DNA from: Monosporascus cannonballus
Taxonomy: Eukaryota > Ascomycota > Sordariomycetes > Xylariales
Length of the DNA stretch: 64,000 bases
NCBI GenBank assembly: GCA_004154925.1
Contig: QJNS01000218.1
Span: 1 to 64,000, forward strand
Direction: 5' to 3'
Positions 46,350 through 57,610 of the stretch are shown piece after piece (the first letter of the stretch is position 1; every line of letters begins with the position of its first letter). Below the pieces are notes generated by a model. The model did not search any database. It was not told where the DNA came from and worked only from the letters and a program-made list of their open reading frames with translations. Position numbers and translations under genes: made by a program.

Positions 46350-48637
46350 CTATATAGCCTGGCTCCTGTCTAACGATTGAGACACGATGACGATCCTCGG
46401 ACGTTGCGGAGGCGGCCGGCTTTCTCTCGATGAAATGAGCCGAACTTTCAGTTTGGGAGGGGCCTGTGCACAGCAACCCGGATCCTGACTTCTAGAAGTG
46501 ACAATCTTGATTCTCCGAAATGTAGTGCCATGAAGGCGGGCAGCGTGGGCCTTGAACTTCATGATGTCTTCCAAGACCACTCCCTCGGACTTACATTCCG
46601 GCTGGGGACAGTGTATCGGGGCACCGCGCACATGACGCAGGCGCTTCTCCAGGTGGTCCCACAGCAGTGCCTGGCGAGCGTATCGCTTGCCACAGAAAAT
46701 GCATGGGGCCGTCTTGCCAAGCGTCGCGAGTTGCTGGCGGTTTGTTTGAGCGACATCAGTAGCGATAGGATCAAGAGGACGTTGACTGTTGCTGGAGCTG
46801 CGAGGGAGGCTAGGATTTGGCAAGGAGCATATCCCATTTGGCGGCTGCACAGATTCGGAGGGCTTCGGGAGGAGAGGAAGGCTACGCTTGTGAGCGAAGC
46901 CTGTCGGGGTATCGGATGAAGCCGGCAGAGCGTGCTTTGTGGGTGGTTGACGAGGCGATGAAGCACCGGGAAGAACTGAGTCTGACTTCCCCGAGCTGCC
47001 AGTTGCCGACTGCTTTCGTTTGGGCTGGTTGCGCTGGACCGGCTCACACACGAAGGCGTAGGCAACCCAAGCATTAATCGCCTCGACTTTCCTCTGCACG
47101 ATCTCTTGCTGGGGAATGGCGTCGTCCATATCGCTGAGGATGTCTGCCACTTGGGTGCGCTGTTGCAAGACATGCTGCACCTCTCGCTTTACCTCGGGTT
47201 CCCGGATCCCCTGCAGCTGCTTCTGCAGCTCTTCTTCGTCCTTAGCGTCAAAGTGATCTTTGTAAATCATCTTGAACACCTTCCTCCGGTGCTTCTGTCT
47301 TGCTGTTCGCAGCTCTTCTCGCTTGCGAGCGTATCTTGACTGGTCTTCCTTTGGCGCTTGATGATATACGGCCGTACTTCTCTTCGAGGTCGGCTTTCAT
47401 CTTCTTCACCTCCTCCTCAAGACGTCGCACGTCGCTGCTGGGGCCGATAGCACACATCAATTCGTCAGAGACCACCTTCGGTGCATTCTCATCTCGACGC
47501 AAGCCCATGTGGTTGAAAATAGAGAGGTAGGGGGTCGCGGTACCTCGACCGAGGAAGGCGTCCTGAACGACAGCATTGCAGTTGGCGTTGTGATAAGCCT
47601 CTTGGTAGATTGTGCCGTTCGGGCGGTGACGAAGTCCTTGGTCCCGAACCGATTGGCGATAGTTTTCTGGCGCCGCGTCAGAACGTGCATAGACAAGAGA
47701 AGACAAGCAAACTTACCATCAACGCAATTAGCGAACCCTCCCCGGTAGGCGTACTCTGTGAAGCGTTCCAGAAGACCCATTGCAACCCCTAACCGTATGG
47801 AGTGACTGTCGAAGGTCGCAGCTGTCAACGGCTCATTGGACTTGGTGCCTAGGCCGTCAAGAGTCCTCCGAAACACTGGCCGATGCAACCACTCCCGCTT
47901 CCATTTGATTTTAATCGAAGGCTGGTTGAGCTTGGTGCTGAAGAATGGCTCTGCCCTCGTCTGATTTTGTCGAGGTTTGGGGGTTTAGCATAAACCAGCT
48001 CGTGCTTTCGACAACCGGTGTACATGGCAAAGTGGCGGACAGTAGCGTCGTCGAGTCGGTCCAACCCGATATGGAAATGAGACGTATCGTGTACCCAGAG
48101 GAAATGGATATGATAGATGAAGAAATCAGGGCCCATGATAGGCTTCGCCTTGGGCTCTCGTCTCAACTTCCATTTCGGTGTGATGAGAATCTTGGCATAT
48201 TGGCGGAGATGGTCCCTGAGGTTGTCGTCCCACGGCTCGGCCGTGTACTTCTTGTACAGTCCCCCGAGTCTCCTTGTATACACTCGTATTGAGTTCTCCG
48301 AGTTGATGGTGCATCTTTTCCGGCGGAGATCAGAGTCCCGCATGAGATATCGAATGAAGGACTCGCCGAGGCCTTTATTGTCAAAGGTCAGAGTCTTCAG
48401 CAGAGCCTTCCAATCCGCCCGTCTTCCCATCCTTTCGCAGAAGCTGAGCCATCGCTGCTGCAGGCGATAAAGGCTGACTTTGTGGTTGTCAGAGTGATTG
48501 GGAGGTAGAGGTCGTCGAGCATTGCCACGCGCCCAGCTGTTTTCGAGTTCTTGGGGGCGCCATGGCTCTGGCTCTGGGGTCTCATCTTCCCGAAGCTGGC
48601 GCTGGTACTGCTCGATTCTCGCTTTATCGAGCTCCAT
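46350..48637 (-). pseudogene. DUF3435 (FluG-domain) tyrosine-recombinase-like gene with C-terminal zinc finger, broken
   Basis: Starting at Met 48637, residues 55-225 match the DUF3435 family: YRLQQRWLSFCERMGR, the box-I arginine in YTGCRKHELVYAK (Arg210) and an H-x-x-R motif (HSIR) further on. Then RHRPNGTIYQEAY supplies the likely catalytic Tyr. A 50-nt intron with GTAAGT...CCAG lies at 47,667-47,716. Two lesions break it. Near 47,945 the family's usual stretch before RAEPFFSTKL is missing, with a frame change. At 47,281-47,290 there is a 1-nt shift (…TEAP / KVFKMIYKD…). The C-terminal part has a C2H2 finger (CIFCGKRYARQ...H...H, about 46,632-46,712) and ends at 46350. DUF3435 includes the captains of Starship elements, but zinc-finger members also occur outside them. 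Confidence 0.75.
47667..47716 (-). other. Intron in the DUF3435 pseudogene
   Basis: On the minus strand it starts GTAAGT, has CTGAC as probable branch site, and ends CGCCAG. Splicing joins ...FANCVD to ENYRQSVRDQ in frame, as expected for the family. So the gene was once spliced normally. Confidence 0.7.
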
Positions 48638-49059
48638 TGGATTAGCCCAGGGAGCGGTGGTAGCGCATGTACTTTGGTGGGTGGATTTTCATAGTGTATA
48701 TTTCTGACAAAAAACTGTGGGCGCGATGTGTGGCCGCGTCGTTGAACCAAATCGCAGGGCGGAAAAGAGGATGGACTGCATATTGCAATACATCGCCAGT
48801 AGCTTGCTGGAATGGCTGGGCCTTAAATGCCTCTGTGAACCCGTTACAGGCAGCGCTTGCTCGTCATCCAGGCTCATGGTCATCCTCACGCGAAAGCCAG
48901 GGCGCGGGCGCATCTCGGTGTTATCGCTAAGGTCACAGTACTGTGCGAGATACCTGTGGTCCCTTGTGCAGGTGCTTCGGATACATGTTCCGCGGGCCAG
49001 AAAACGGGGCTCAACTAGGCCCAAAACGGGGCCAGCCAACACCAACACATGCATTCTTT

Positions 49060-49756
49060 TTGTGACTGCGGCTCATTGAGAGCTATCGGGAACAATATGT
49101 CACCCTTTCTTGGTTTATCAAACAGCTTGACCTCCTGATCGGCCCGAATGCGCCCACATCTTCTATTCGGCCATCTCCGGCGAGAATGGTGGGGAGGCGG
49201 GGCGCGAACAGGCGTCTCAGACATGGCGAACCGCTGTCACTGCTACTTCTCGGGCATCCATGACCCCCTCAGCTATTTAACCCCTAGTTTTCCCGTCCGC
49301 TACACCGGTGCGACCTCGCCAGTTGGTAGTTGCCATACAGCTCAGGGAAAGGCTTCATGGCTTGTGAGACGATCTCCGTTGATGCTCGGCTAGGGATGCG
49401 ATACACTGTTGGCTATATATATTTGCGCTGTTCGCTTTCAAGGTCAAGGGGCAAGAAGCGAAATATGGCTTATAGACTGGAGCTCGGTAACATGAGGATC
49501 TCGCGTGAAGCGGCCAATGCACACGCGTGGGTCAGTACTTGGCTGCCCGTAGGCTATAGACCCATATAGAAGGGACGATGGCCTAGACTACGGAGACACT
49601 GCGGTTGATCCCCAGTGGTAAAGATGATATATTACGCACTGTTGGATTATTCATTACTTTTTACATCTGTTCAGCAGTAGCCCGACCGAAGGGACGACCC
49701 GTCCTTATCCATGGACTCCCAGGCGCGCCATTTTTCCAACCCATCCAGCTTTAGAC
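49060..49756. other. Intergenic region, no gene seen
   Basis: Between the upstream side of the DUF3435 pseudogene and the 3' end of the DPP IV gene. Only short overlapping frames with no domain-like pattern. It should hold the terminator of the DPP IV gene. I see no clear repeat or RNA gene. Confidence 0.5.
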
Positions 49757-52108
49757 TCAAGGCGACGCGAGCACGTCTGAGAACCGCCGGCTCCACTGGT
49801 GAACCAAGCCCTCGCCGGTACGCATCTTCTCGCGGTACAGCAGCGACGTGAGGTGCTTGTAGAGGTAGGTGGAGGCGCCGTTGTAGCGGATTCCGTGGTC
49901 GCTGTCGGTGAAGGCGCGCCAGTCCATCTTCTGAGGGGGGACGCCGGCGCCGACGAGCAAGTCGATGAGAGCGGCGGCGTTCTGATAGTGGACATTGTCG
50001 TCGCCGAGGCCGTGGAGCACCGTGAAGCCGCCGGCGATGTTCTTGAAGCCCGCGACGTCGCGCACGGCGGTGCCGTTGTAGCCGCCCGGGTTCGTCTGCG
50101 TCGTCTTCATGTACCGCTCCGTGTACATGGAGTCGTAGAAGCGCCAGTCCGTGACCGGCGCCACGATGAGGCCCAGGGTGAACGCGCCCGAGTCCAGCTC
50201 CACCACCTTCGCCGACAGGTAGCCGCCGTACGACCAGCCGAAGATGCCCACGTGCTCCGCGTCGATGAAGCTGTTGCGCCGCGCGAGCTCCCGCGCCGCC
50301 CATACCTGGTCCTCGGCCTCGAAGTCGCCGAGGTGCGACGCTACGAGCGACCGGAACGCGCGCCCCTTGTAGCCTGTGCCCCGGTTGTCGACCGTGTAGG
50401 TGATGTACTCGAGCTCCGGATCCGACGAGATGTAGGCTTCCCAACTGGGCGTGGCGTACGCCTTGCTCACCTCCTGCGAGCCGGGACCGCCGTAGGGCGT
50501 GAACAGCACGGGGTATTTCTTCGCGGGGTCGAAGTTGGGCGGCAGCTGCTCCAGCACGTTGAGGCTGTAGCCGTCGGGGTGGTCAAGGGTAAAGTACGTG
50601 AGCTTGGGCAGGTTGTACTCCTGGAGCTTGTTCCACAGCGCCTCGTTCGACGTGATGACTCGGATAGGCGTGCTGGTGTCGTTGGCGGCATAGAGCTCCT
50701 GGTACGGCACGTCGGGACCACGGTAGCTCAGAATGTAATAGCCTCCACCAGACGAGAAGGAAGCGGACCAGGACGCCGGGACGGCATCATCCACCAGTGC
50801 CCTCTTCTCTTTGGTCACGTAGGAGACGGAGTATAGGTGTCGTTCCGTGCTGTGGCCCTGAGTGGAAAGGAAATAGATCAACTGCCGCTCGGTGTCGACC
50901 TTCACCACGGCCGTGACTTCCCAGTCCCCGGAGGTAAGGGCCGTGCTGCTAGACCCGTCAACGGAGTGGAGATAGATATGTTGCCATCCCGACTCGTCAG
51001 ACAAGTCGACATAGTAGTCGCGGCTAGTAGTATTGTACGTGCCGTTGGATGGACTGATCGGGCCGACATACTGCATGGCCATATTGTTATCTAGCCAGCC
51101 ATCGGTACCGTCGCGCTCGCGAATAACGTGGCTGGTCACGACGTCTCCGACATCGACACGCACGTAGGTAGAGTGATCCTGCACACGGTTAAAAGCGCGG
51201 TAGATGAAGCTGCTGTGCTCCGAGGTGACCCACGCCAGCTCGCCAATGATCAGGTCGGTGGACTCGTACACGTCAATGGGGACGGGCGTCTCCTCTTCGG
51301 TTTCGATGTTCAGAATGGTCAAGGACACCGTGGGGTTTGTCGTACCGACCTTCGGGTACCTTAGATCCAGCTCATTTGGATAGACAGGCGCAATCTCCTG
51401 GTTGTCCATGAAGTACTGTACGGTGAAGGTCTCGACCCCCGTCTCGTTGAAGCTCAAGTAGGCCAGCGCCTCACCGTCCGGGGAGAACCAGAACGTGGAC
51501 CGACTGCCGAAGATCTCTTCCTCGTACACCCAGTCGGGGACGGCATGGAACATATCCGGGCCACCGTCGGTCGTGATCTGGCTGGTTGTCCCGTTCTTGG
51601 AGAGGTATAGGTTGTTGTCGCGGACAAACGCAATTACATCACCAGCAGGGGCGAACTCGGCATACTGGATGTCACCAACCTGGTCCTCGACTAGCGGTGT
51701 AAGGACTCCAGACTCAACATCCAGGACTGAGTAGTCCGCGGTGTACGAGTATCGATATTGCTTAGTGTAGTTGGTGGCAAACAGGACCTTTTGCAGGTCA
51801 CTGCGGATCCAATACTCGTGCATATCTTCTGGGATGTTGTCGGCCGCCACAAAGGTGTCGCTATCCCCCGTAATGAAATTCTCCAAGACTAGCGAGCCGT
51901 CATCTCCACTGTAGATATACTGGCCGTCCTCTCCGCCCGATAACCAGCTGACCGACACCGACCTCGCGCCGAATCCGCCGGTCACCATAGTCTCGTTCCA
52001 CGTGAGGATCTTGGTGCCATTACCGGTCGGCCGCTGGGGTTGGCGCGGCGGCTCAATTGCCGTCGCTACGCCCAGCAGCAGCACCGCTGACGTAGTGAGC
52101 AGCTTCAT
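49757..52108 (-). CDS. Secreted dipeptidyl-peptidase IV (S9B serine peptidase)
   Basis: A single-exon gene of 783 residues, similar in length to Aspergillus DPP IV. The enzyme removes X-Pro and X-Ala dipeptides from peptide N-termini in the medium. I chose the ATG at 52108 because it starts a good signal peptide (MKLLTTSAVLLLGVATA); an in-frame ATG at 52171 would put 21 residues before it. The N-terminal beta-propeller carries the double-Glu substrate anchor in WVYEEEIF (Glu196-197). The C-terminal alpha/beta-hydrolase has GWSYGG (Ser626), HGLGDDNVH (Asp703) and DSDHGI (His738), so the catalytic triad is complete. Several N-x-S/T glycosylation sites occur (NGT, NET, NYT). GC content and codon use are normal. 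It stands alone, with no neighbouring peptidase. Certain identification. Confidence 0.96.
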   Translation of the reverse strand: MKLLTTSAVLLLGVATAIEPPRQPQRPTGNGTKILTWNETMVTGGFGARSVSVSWLSGGEDGQYIYSGDDGSLVLENFITGDSDTFVAADNIPEDMHEYWIRSDLQKVLFATNYTKQYRYSYTADYSVLDVESGVLTPLVEDQVGDIQYAEFAPAGDVIAFVRDNNLYLSKNGTTSQITTDGGPDMFHAVPDWVYEEEIFGSRSTFWFSPDGEALAYLSFNETGVETFTVQYFMDNQEIAPVYPNELDLRYPKVGTTNPTVSLTILNIETEEETPVPIDVYESTDLIIGELAWVTSEHSSFIYRAFNRVQDHSTYVRVDVGDVVTSHVIRERDGTDGWLDNNMAMQYVGPISPSNGTYNTTSRDYYVDLSDESGWQHIYLHSVDGSSSTALTSGDWEVTAVVKVDTERQLIYFLSTQGHSTERHLYSVSYVTKEKRALVDDAVPASWSASFSSGGGYYILSYRGPDVPYQELYAANDTSTPIRVITSNEALWNKLQEYNLPKLTYFTLDHPDGYSLNVLEQLPPNFDPAKKYPVLFTPYGGPGSQEVSKAYATPSWEAYISSDPELEYITYTVDNRGTGYKGRAFRSLVASHLGDFEAEDQVWAARELARRNSFIDAEHVGIFGWSYGGYLSAKVVELDSGAFTLGLIVAPVTDWRFYDSMYTERYMKTTQTNPGGYNGTAVRDVAGFKNIAGGFTVLHGLGDDNVHYQNAAALIDLLVGAGVPPQKMDWRAFTDSDHGIRYNGASTYLYKHLTSLLYREKMRTGEGLVHQWSRRFSDVLASP

Positions 52109-52218
52109 CGCGACCCAACGAGCGGAATAAATATGTAGGTCTTGCGATGAGAGGAGCGAGTACTCGGGCACAGGAGCGTACAGCTGGAACAGAGCTCGGC
52201 ATTGGGCACCTGCTGGCC

Positions 52219-52230
52219 CTATTTATATTT
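52219..52230 (-). promoter_or_regulatory. Probable TATA box of the DPP IV gene
   Basis: The minus strand reads AAATATAAATAG about 110 bp upstream of the chosen start codon, a plausible core promoter distance. No binding site for a known regulator could be assigned. Confidence 0.4.
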
Positions 52231-53720
52231 AATGGAGATCACCGTCCGCCCTGCTGCAGGGTCAAACCCATGAGCCTGAGCACCGCACCCACGCGTGCCT
52301 GGATTGGGCCATGTCCGCGCATCGTAATTGGTGCTGTTGGTGTTCGTACCACATTTTCTTGGTCGAGCTTACTGACCTTCCCGTATAAGCTAATGCTCCA
52401 TGGTCTTGGCACTTACAACCCCGATCTCCATATTAACAATATCTCCTCGATTTCCCCTCAGATGCGCAATCAAGGAATTGTCCAATTGGAATTCCATTTA
52501 CAATTGGAGAATCCCAGACGCGAAGTCTTGGACGGAAGATAAGGAACGGCTACCAACGCCCCGCCATTCTATCTATCCACTACTACTCCGAACTGCCAGA
52601 GACGTCCTAGCCCGTACATGTCGTGACGCCATAGGATCGCGAGAGCCAACATTAGGGCGACGCACTGGCGATAGGTCTCCTGCAATACCTAGGCATCCCA
52701 TCCCAACGCGGTGTCGTATTGCGATGCACTCTGCCGATAGGAGTTCGGGGTCGCAGATTAGTGAGAGAATTCTCCAAATCCTCAGCTGGATCTCGTGTGG
52801 GGCGAGCGAATGCAGGTCCCTAAACTTCGACGACTCATGCCTTGTCCAACGGATAGTGCTGTAACCAGATATGGAATAAATTCCGCGAAGAAAACAGTGA
52901 AATTATATGTTGAGTTTAGGATAGACCAGATGCCTGTCTACCTCAAGGGTAGCTGGCTATTCCTGACTTTGCAGTCATTTTTGTTAATTATACAAAGGGT
53001 GAGGTATCAGAGGGGCTACTGATAGCTTGAGGGGTTTGATGGTGTAATGCAGGATATGCAAATATGCGCTAAAGACATATGCACTTCTCGGTGCGCTCTA
53101 CCCACGTTGTCTCTTCATGATCTAGCTGCACCCTCGACAGGCAGGACATACAATTCGGTTCGAGATAACATAGCAGCTCACAAGCCAATTTCCTTATGAG
53201 CTCCGAGCCTAAGCCTCACACAACTATCTCTCTCATTTCCTAGCATGATACAGTATGGTTTCGTTACTGTGCACGAGCTGGCTCCACAACGGCAGATGAT
53301 CGTATATCAAAAGTTGTAATGTTTATAGACCAAGGGATCAAGTATCCAAAGTAACTCCCTTTAGAGATATTCCACGTACTTTTCCTGAAACTTTCCATCC
53401 AGACCTACGCCGAGCGCGATTTCCTAGCTTCCTAGGTATCCTCTTGTCTAACCTTGCAGCTAGCTTATCTATTTTCAAAATCCTCTAGAGTAGAAACATA
53501 TATCCTCCTAGATCCCGATATCTTCCCCGCCGCCCCAAATTCCCAGATCCGCAGGAGTGCAAGCATCAACCAATATGTGTTCTCGGGTTGAAGTTAAGGG
53601 GGTTCAGTCCAGTCATTTGGATCCGCATGGTGACCACGGCAAGACAACGTCCCATCCATGTTCGAGATATTCTCATCAGCGTCTAAGGTTAGCCTTGGCC
53701 GACAGGGGACAATTGCCGAT
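52231..53720. other. Intergenic region with no supported gene
   Basis: It should contain the DPP IV promoter near 52.2 kb. The longest frames (52147-52542, 52400-52864) start near or overlap that promoter and show no domain. From about 53.0 to 53.7 kb composition is mixed. Nothing else is supported. Confidence 0.5.
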
Positions 53721-54158
53721 TCATGGTAGCCTACTCGGGTCCATCCTAGCGTCCACCCATTTTCCCGCGTCATTCATACACGAACAGTTCATGGGTCCGT
53801 GATACTGCCCGTCAAACTTGCAGTCTTTACATGAGTCGAAGGCTCTTCCGTCGGATTCCCATACCAGCTTCCCGTTCCTGTTGACTAAACAGCTAAACAT
53901 CACGTGTAAGTCATGCCTGGCAAGTCCTCTAGGGTGGAGAGGGCGCTGACCGATTGAGTCTCAAGCAGCTTGGTTGCATGATGTTTTTGTAGACCTTGAT
54001 ATGATACCTAGCGCACATAAACCAGTTCTTGCCCATGTATGCTGCCTTATACCCTTCGCAGTGCTCTTCGGAAAAGCCACCGACGCAATCTCGTCGCTGG
54101 AGGGCGACGGAGACGAGGATACAGTGATTGGCAGGACGAGAAGAAGTATCCGCTTCAT
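53721..54158 (-). CDS. Small secreted Cys-rich protein candidate, C-terminus CVNH-like
   Basis: The minus strand starts at 54158 with a clear signal peptide (MKRILLLVLPITVSS). It then needs a frame change: either a 1-nt shift in a decayed gene or a 59-nt intron from GTATCC to GAAGAG. It continues as CEGYKAAYMGKNWFMCARY. A second intron (53893-53950, GTCAGC...TTTAG, 58 nt) joins SCLRLNR to CLVNRNGKLVW in frame. The end reads FDSCKDCKFDG and MNCSCMNDAGKWVDARMD. This spacing, C-x-x-C, then C-x-C-x4-G-x-W, resembles the second half of a cyanovirin-N homology domain, a lectin fold found in fungal secreted proteins. It stops at 53721. Identification is tentative; it may be a pseudogene. Confidence 0.35.
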
Positions 54159-54189
54159 GGCTTCTGATCGACGAAGCTTTTGATGTCAA

Positions 54190-55930
54190 ACTAGCTTATA
54201 AGTACAAAATTGAAGAGCCACAGCCATATGTGGTCAGCATGATCTTCATAATTATACCCGGTCCAGTTATGGTGATGTTAAGTTAAGTGCTTCATCATTA
54301 ATACCTTGTGAGAACCCACCATCTTGCCTGAGGCTTATTTCGGTTGGAAATACTCTGAATCACTCGTCATCGCGTCACCAATATCAAATTTCAGCTTCTT
54401 AGAACGTTTTTACACTCACACGGATATAACCATGATCTTACATCAAACCGATTAGATGATATCATCCGAAGGACGTGTCCTACAAGCCCTAGGAAATAGT
54501 GTCCTGAGCGGCTCCCCGGTGGCTGGTCTCTGTACACTCGTACGCCCTAGGCCCAGCAGAGGGGATGCGTTGAAAGGCCAAGCTTCCGGACTTCAGTCGA
54601 CAACAGTAGAGAAAGTGACGTATAATGGTGTGTATGCTACCGATAAAGCAAGGTTGCATATATTCTGATAGCACCATCACTCTAGTACGGATGAGCTTCT
54701 TACCATATGGACCGGAAAAGAAGTTCCATAACTTGAATTATGACAAGAAGTAATTAATTACCAATTAGGAGCTTGCCCTCGTTCTTTCTAGTTTTGGATG
54801 ACGTAAAGTCATTCTACTGGGCTGCTGGGCTGTTTTTGGAATCTGCCATGATTTCTGGGTTCAAGCAAATTAGCACACTGCAATCCATGCCTCTGCTGAC
54901 TTATCCTCGCTCGCGATGCCCTTCCGGGTTTGGCCCTCCCAGCCCGCCTGGGCCGCTGGGTTCCCCGTTTCTGACTCCGTATGCCAGGTCCCAGCTGGAC
55001 GCCGAGTAAAAGGGGATAATGGGTCGATATACCCGACCCACTCCGAACCACCTTCGTCGGTCCTCCGCTCACAACCTCCCCTCTTCTACCACCTAACCGG
55101 CGCTCACCACCTCATTCTCTTCGCTAAGGTTTCAACGAGCCCCGGCGTATGGCGAAAGGTGGATAAACCTCCGTGAGCATGAAAGTGACGAACAATGAAT
55201 CGCCGCCCTGGAGAGTGGATGTTTAAGGGGAATACCTCAAGAGTTCTGCAAAATAGCTTAACTCTTTTATACGTGGTGAGAATCAGGATATCCAGCTCGG
55301 GAAGATCCACCTTGTTTATAAGGAGGATGCTCTTCCAATGTATGTTCCTGTCAAGTGAGTTGCTTATTGCTGCCAAGCAGACAGGTACCTACCGAGATGC
55401 AAGTAACCGCGCTGCACCTATCTGATTGGTGATCACCATCACCAGATTTAGTGGACATTCACCCCATTTTAGAGCCGCGCACCCGCTGAGTTGCCCTAGA
55501 ACTAGAAATTGTTGTACTTCAGTTAGTCAGTTCGCCCCCCAATCGGATACCAGTGAAGTCGCAATTCCCAGGGCGGCGACCTCAAAACGTCGACTTCTGA
55601 GGGTATGAGCATTGCGATGTCAGCATTCGTGGGTTTCCCTTGGCCAGGTCAAACTCCTTTCCCTTGCCTACTCTCGTAGAATGGGGGTATCTCAGTCATC
55701 AAGCTCCGAGTACCGCGGGAAAATATTATTCCGGAAAGCCCGCAGTATATAGAGCTTCCTAGCCACCGCTCCTCAGAGCTCAATTCTAGTCAGACAATTA
55801 TCACTTCTCGCACTCTATGTTACCTTATCTCCCGATCAGCTTGACTGCGACACCTGCGATCAGGGAACGGTCCTTACCATCCCAAATGCTAACCTTAGAT
55901 TTGTTCCGCACTGCGCTGTCCACTTTGGCG
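54190..55930. other. Intergenic region with no supported gene
   Basis: Only short overlapping frames on both strands, none with a domain-like pattern or convincing splice structure. No tRNA or tandem repeat was seen. Confidence 0.45.
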
Positions 55931-55933
55931 GCA

Positions 55934-56010
55934 CTCTGTGACACTTGCGAGGCGGTTTAGTTTGACGGCTCCAAATTGCGAGGCTCGCTGCTCCGGACGA
56001 AGATGGCAAT
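55934..56010 (+). pseudogene. Possible N-terminus of the HET-domain pseudogene
   Basis: The plus strand reads LCDTCEAV, a stop, then FDGSKLRGSLLR. HET proteins often open with an L-C-x-x-C-x-x-I-x-F motif about 250 residues before the HET core, and the distance to 56,762 fits. The stretch between is not readable in one frame. Weak evidence. Confidence 0.3.
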
Positions 56011-56761
56011 CCGTATCTCGAGGTGAATGATGAGAACGGAGGTCAGACAATTGACATCGACTCCCATATCGGGACTCGTACCCAGACCTCCCCTTCTTCG
56101 CGCACTCCGCCGTGGCGGGATGTCCCTTGCTGCTGTTTTCTCGGGGAGTAGGCTCTGTCCGAGGAGCAAGACGCTTGATTAAAGTTATCTGGATGTAACA
56201 AGTTAAAAGTGTGCAGACCGTGAATTCAGATGCACTACGCCTGGGGCCCCGCCTATCCGATCAACTTGAGTGTCGAGTCAAAGGGTCTCTGCGCTAGTCA
56301 TTAGATTTCACTTCTATCGGGAAAGCGGTGTGGCTAGCAATTGTGATTTACCAGAGCCCGGTGGCAGACTACATGGTTTACCGACCTTGGTTCTACCAGG
56401 TACAAGAATGGCCTCACTCGTGGCCTGCTTGGTAGAGGGTATTGGCTGTGAGTTAGTCTGCCCTGACAAAATTGGTGACTATGAGTCTAATAGTAATAAT
56501 AGGAGGACCATATAGTAAATGACTCGGTCTTAGCATCAACGAGCCTGGGCACACTTTGATGAACAATAGCATCTCCTGGCTCCGTGACGAATTGAAGAAT
56601 TGCCACTGCTTACGAAACATGCAAGGCAATAGTTTGTTCCAAGTCAGTTCATTCGTGTCTGTTGCCATCCGCCTCAGCTACTGCTGGTGATCTTCGGAAC
56701 ACACAGAGTCACAACTGAAGACGGAGATTGCATCTGTGCCGAGATCGGCTCCTAGGGATGG

Positions 56762-57610
56762 ATCGATGTCGATATGACCGACGCCCTCTGAGAGGCCGTT
56801 GAAGCGACACGTGCCCTGTCCATCCTGTATTCGTGGATAGATGGCCCTCTGCATCATGCAAGATGTTCCCCACCACTGGGAACGAGAGTCGATGCAGATG
56901 GGCCGGGTGTACTCAAATGCATATGTGGACCCTATGTGCGACCGCGTCCACGTCCTGCGTGGAGGGCTCTCTGTACCGGGAGCCAGCGGAGCCAACAATG
57001 CCATTTCCGTCAACAGTCGACCCAGATATTAGAGGACAGTTTGGATTGCGACAGCTGAATATTTATGTCATCGTCGACGTAGATGTGACAGTGGACTACA
57101 CAAAGACCGAATGGAGGCAGCGCGCAGAGACGCATCAAGCGCCTGCGATGTTGACAAGAATCGTCGTGTTCGGCAAGTATAGGATCAATTTCGTTTGTCC
57201 CGCCGAGTGTGAAACCGAAGGACAGGCCGTGGCCGCAAGCGCTCTCAGCTCACCAACGTTGCGTTTAAGGCTCGACTCGCAAGTTGTCAAGCAGATCTAC
57301 GACTAGGTGCAGATATGCGGTCAGCGAAAACTCGGCTAGGTTATTGGCCTATACAACAGACAGTCTTTCCTCTCTTTTCGGGTATCGCACGGTTGTTTAA
57401 TGAGAAATTAAACGACGAGTGCCTGGCTGGGATCCGGAGCGCGACCTGCATAGGCAGTTAGGTTGGACTCTCAGCGCAAGATCCAGAGAGAAAAGTTGGC
57501 ATGCACTACTGAACCGGCTCGGAGACACAAATGCGTACATTGCTCCGTCTTGGAGCTGGGCCAGTTGTAGGAGATACGTGGATTTTAAGTATCATTTTCA
57601 GATGAACTGA
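56762..57610 (+). pseudogene. HET-domain (heterokaryon incompatibility) pseudogene
   Basis: Segments in shifting plus-strand frames give the HET core: DAL, a stop, EAVEATRALSILYSWID; then ALCIMQDVPHHWERESMQMG and RVYSNAYV; then LCATASTSCVEGSL. After a gap follows ERDLHRQLGWT and, near the end, APSWSWAS with YVDF, the C-terminal motif of this family. HET proteins trigger cell death between incompatible hyphae. At least three frame changes are visible: one extra G at about 56,843, one near 56,927 and one near 57,420. In addition CGA appears changed to TGA early on. The gene is dead unless these are assembly errors. Identification by several motifs in the right order is strong. Confidence 0.75.

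Noticed and set aside
46530..47173. Frames of 129 and 204 codons within the DUF3435 pseudogene
   Set aside because: They have no domain pattern; the minus-strand frames with the C2H2 finger and DUF3435 motifs explain the region.
49671..50836. Long frames (257 and 345 codons) overlapping the DPP IV gene on both strands
   Set aside because: They are frame shadows of a GC-rich coding region; the DPP IV frame carries all the catalytic motifs.
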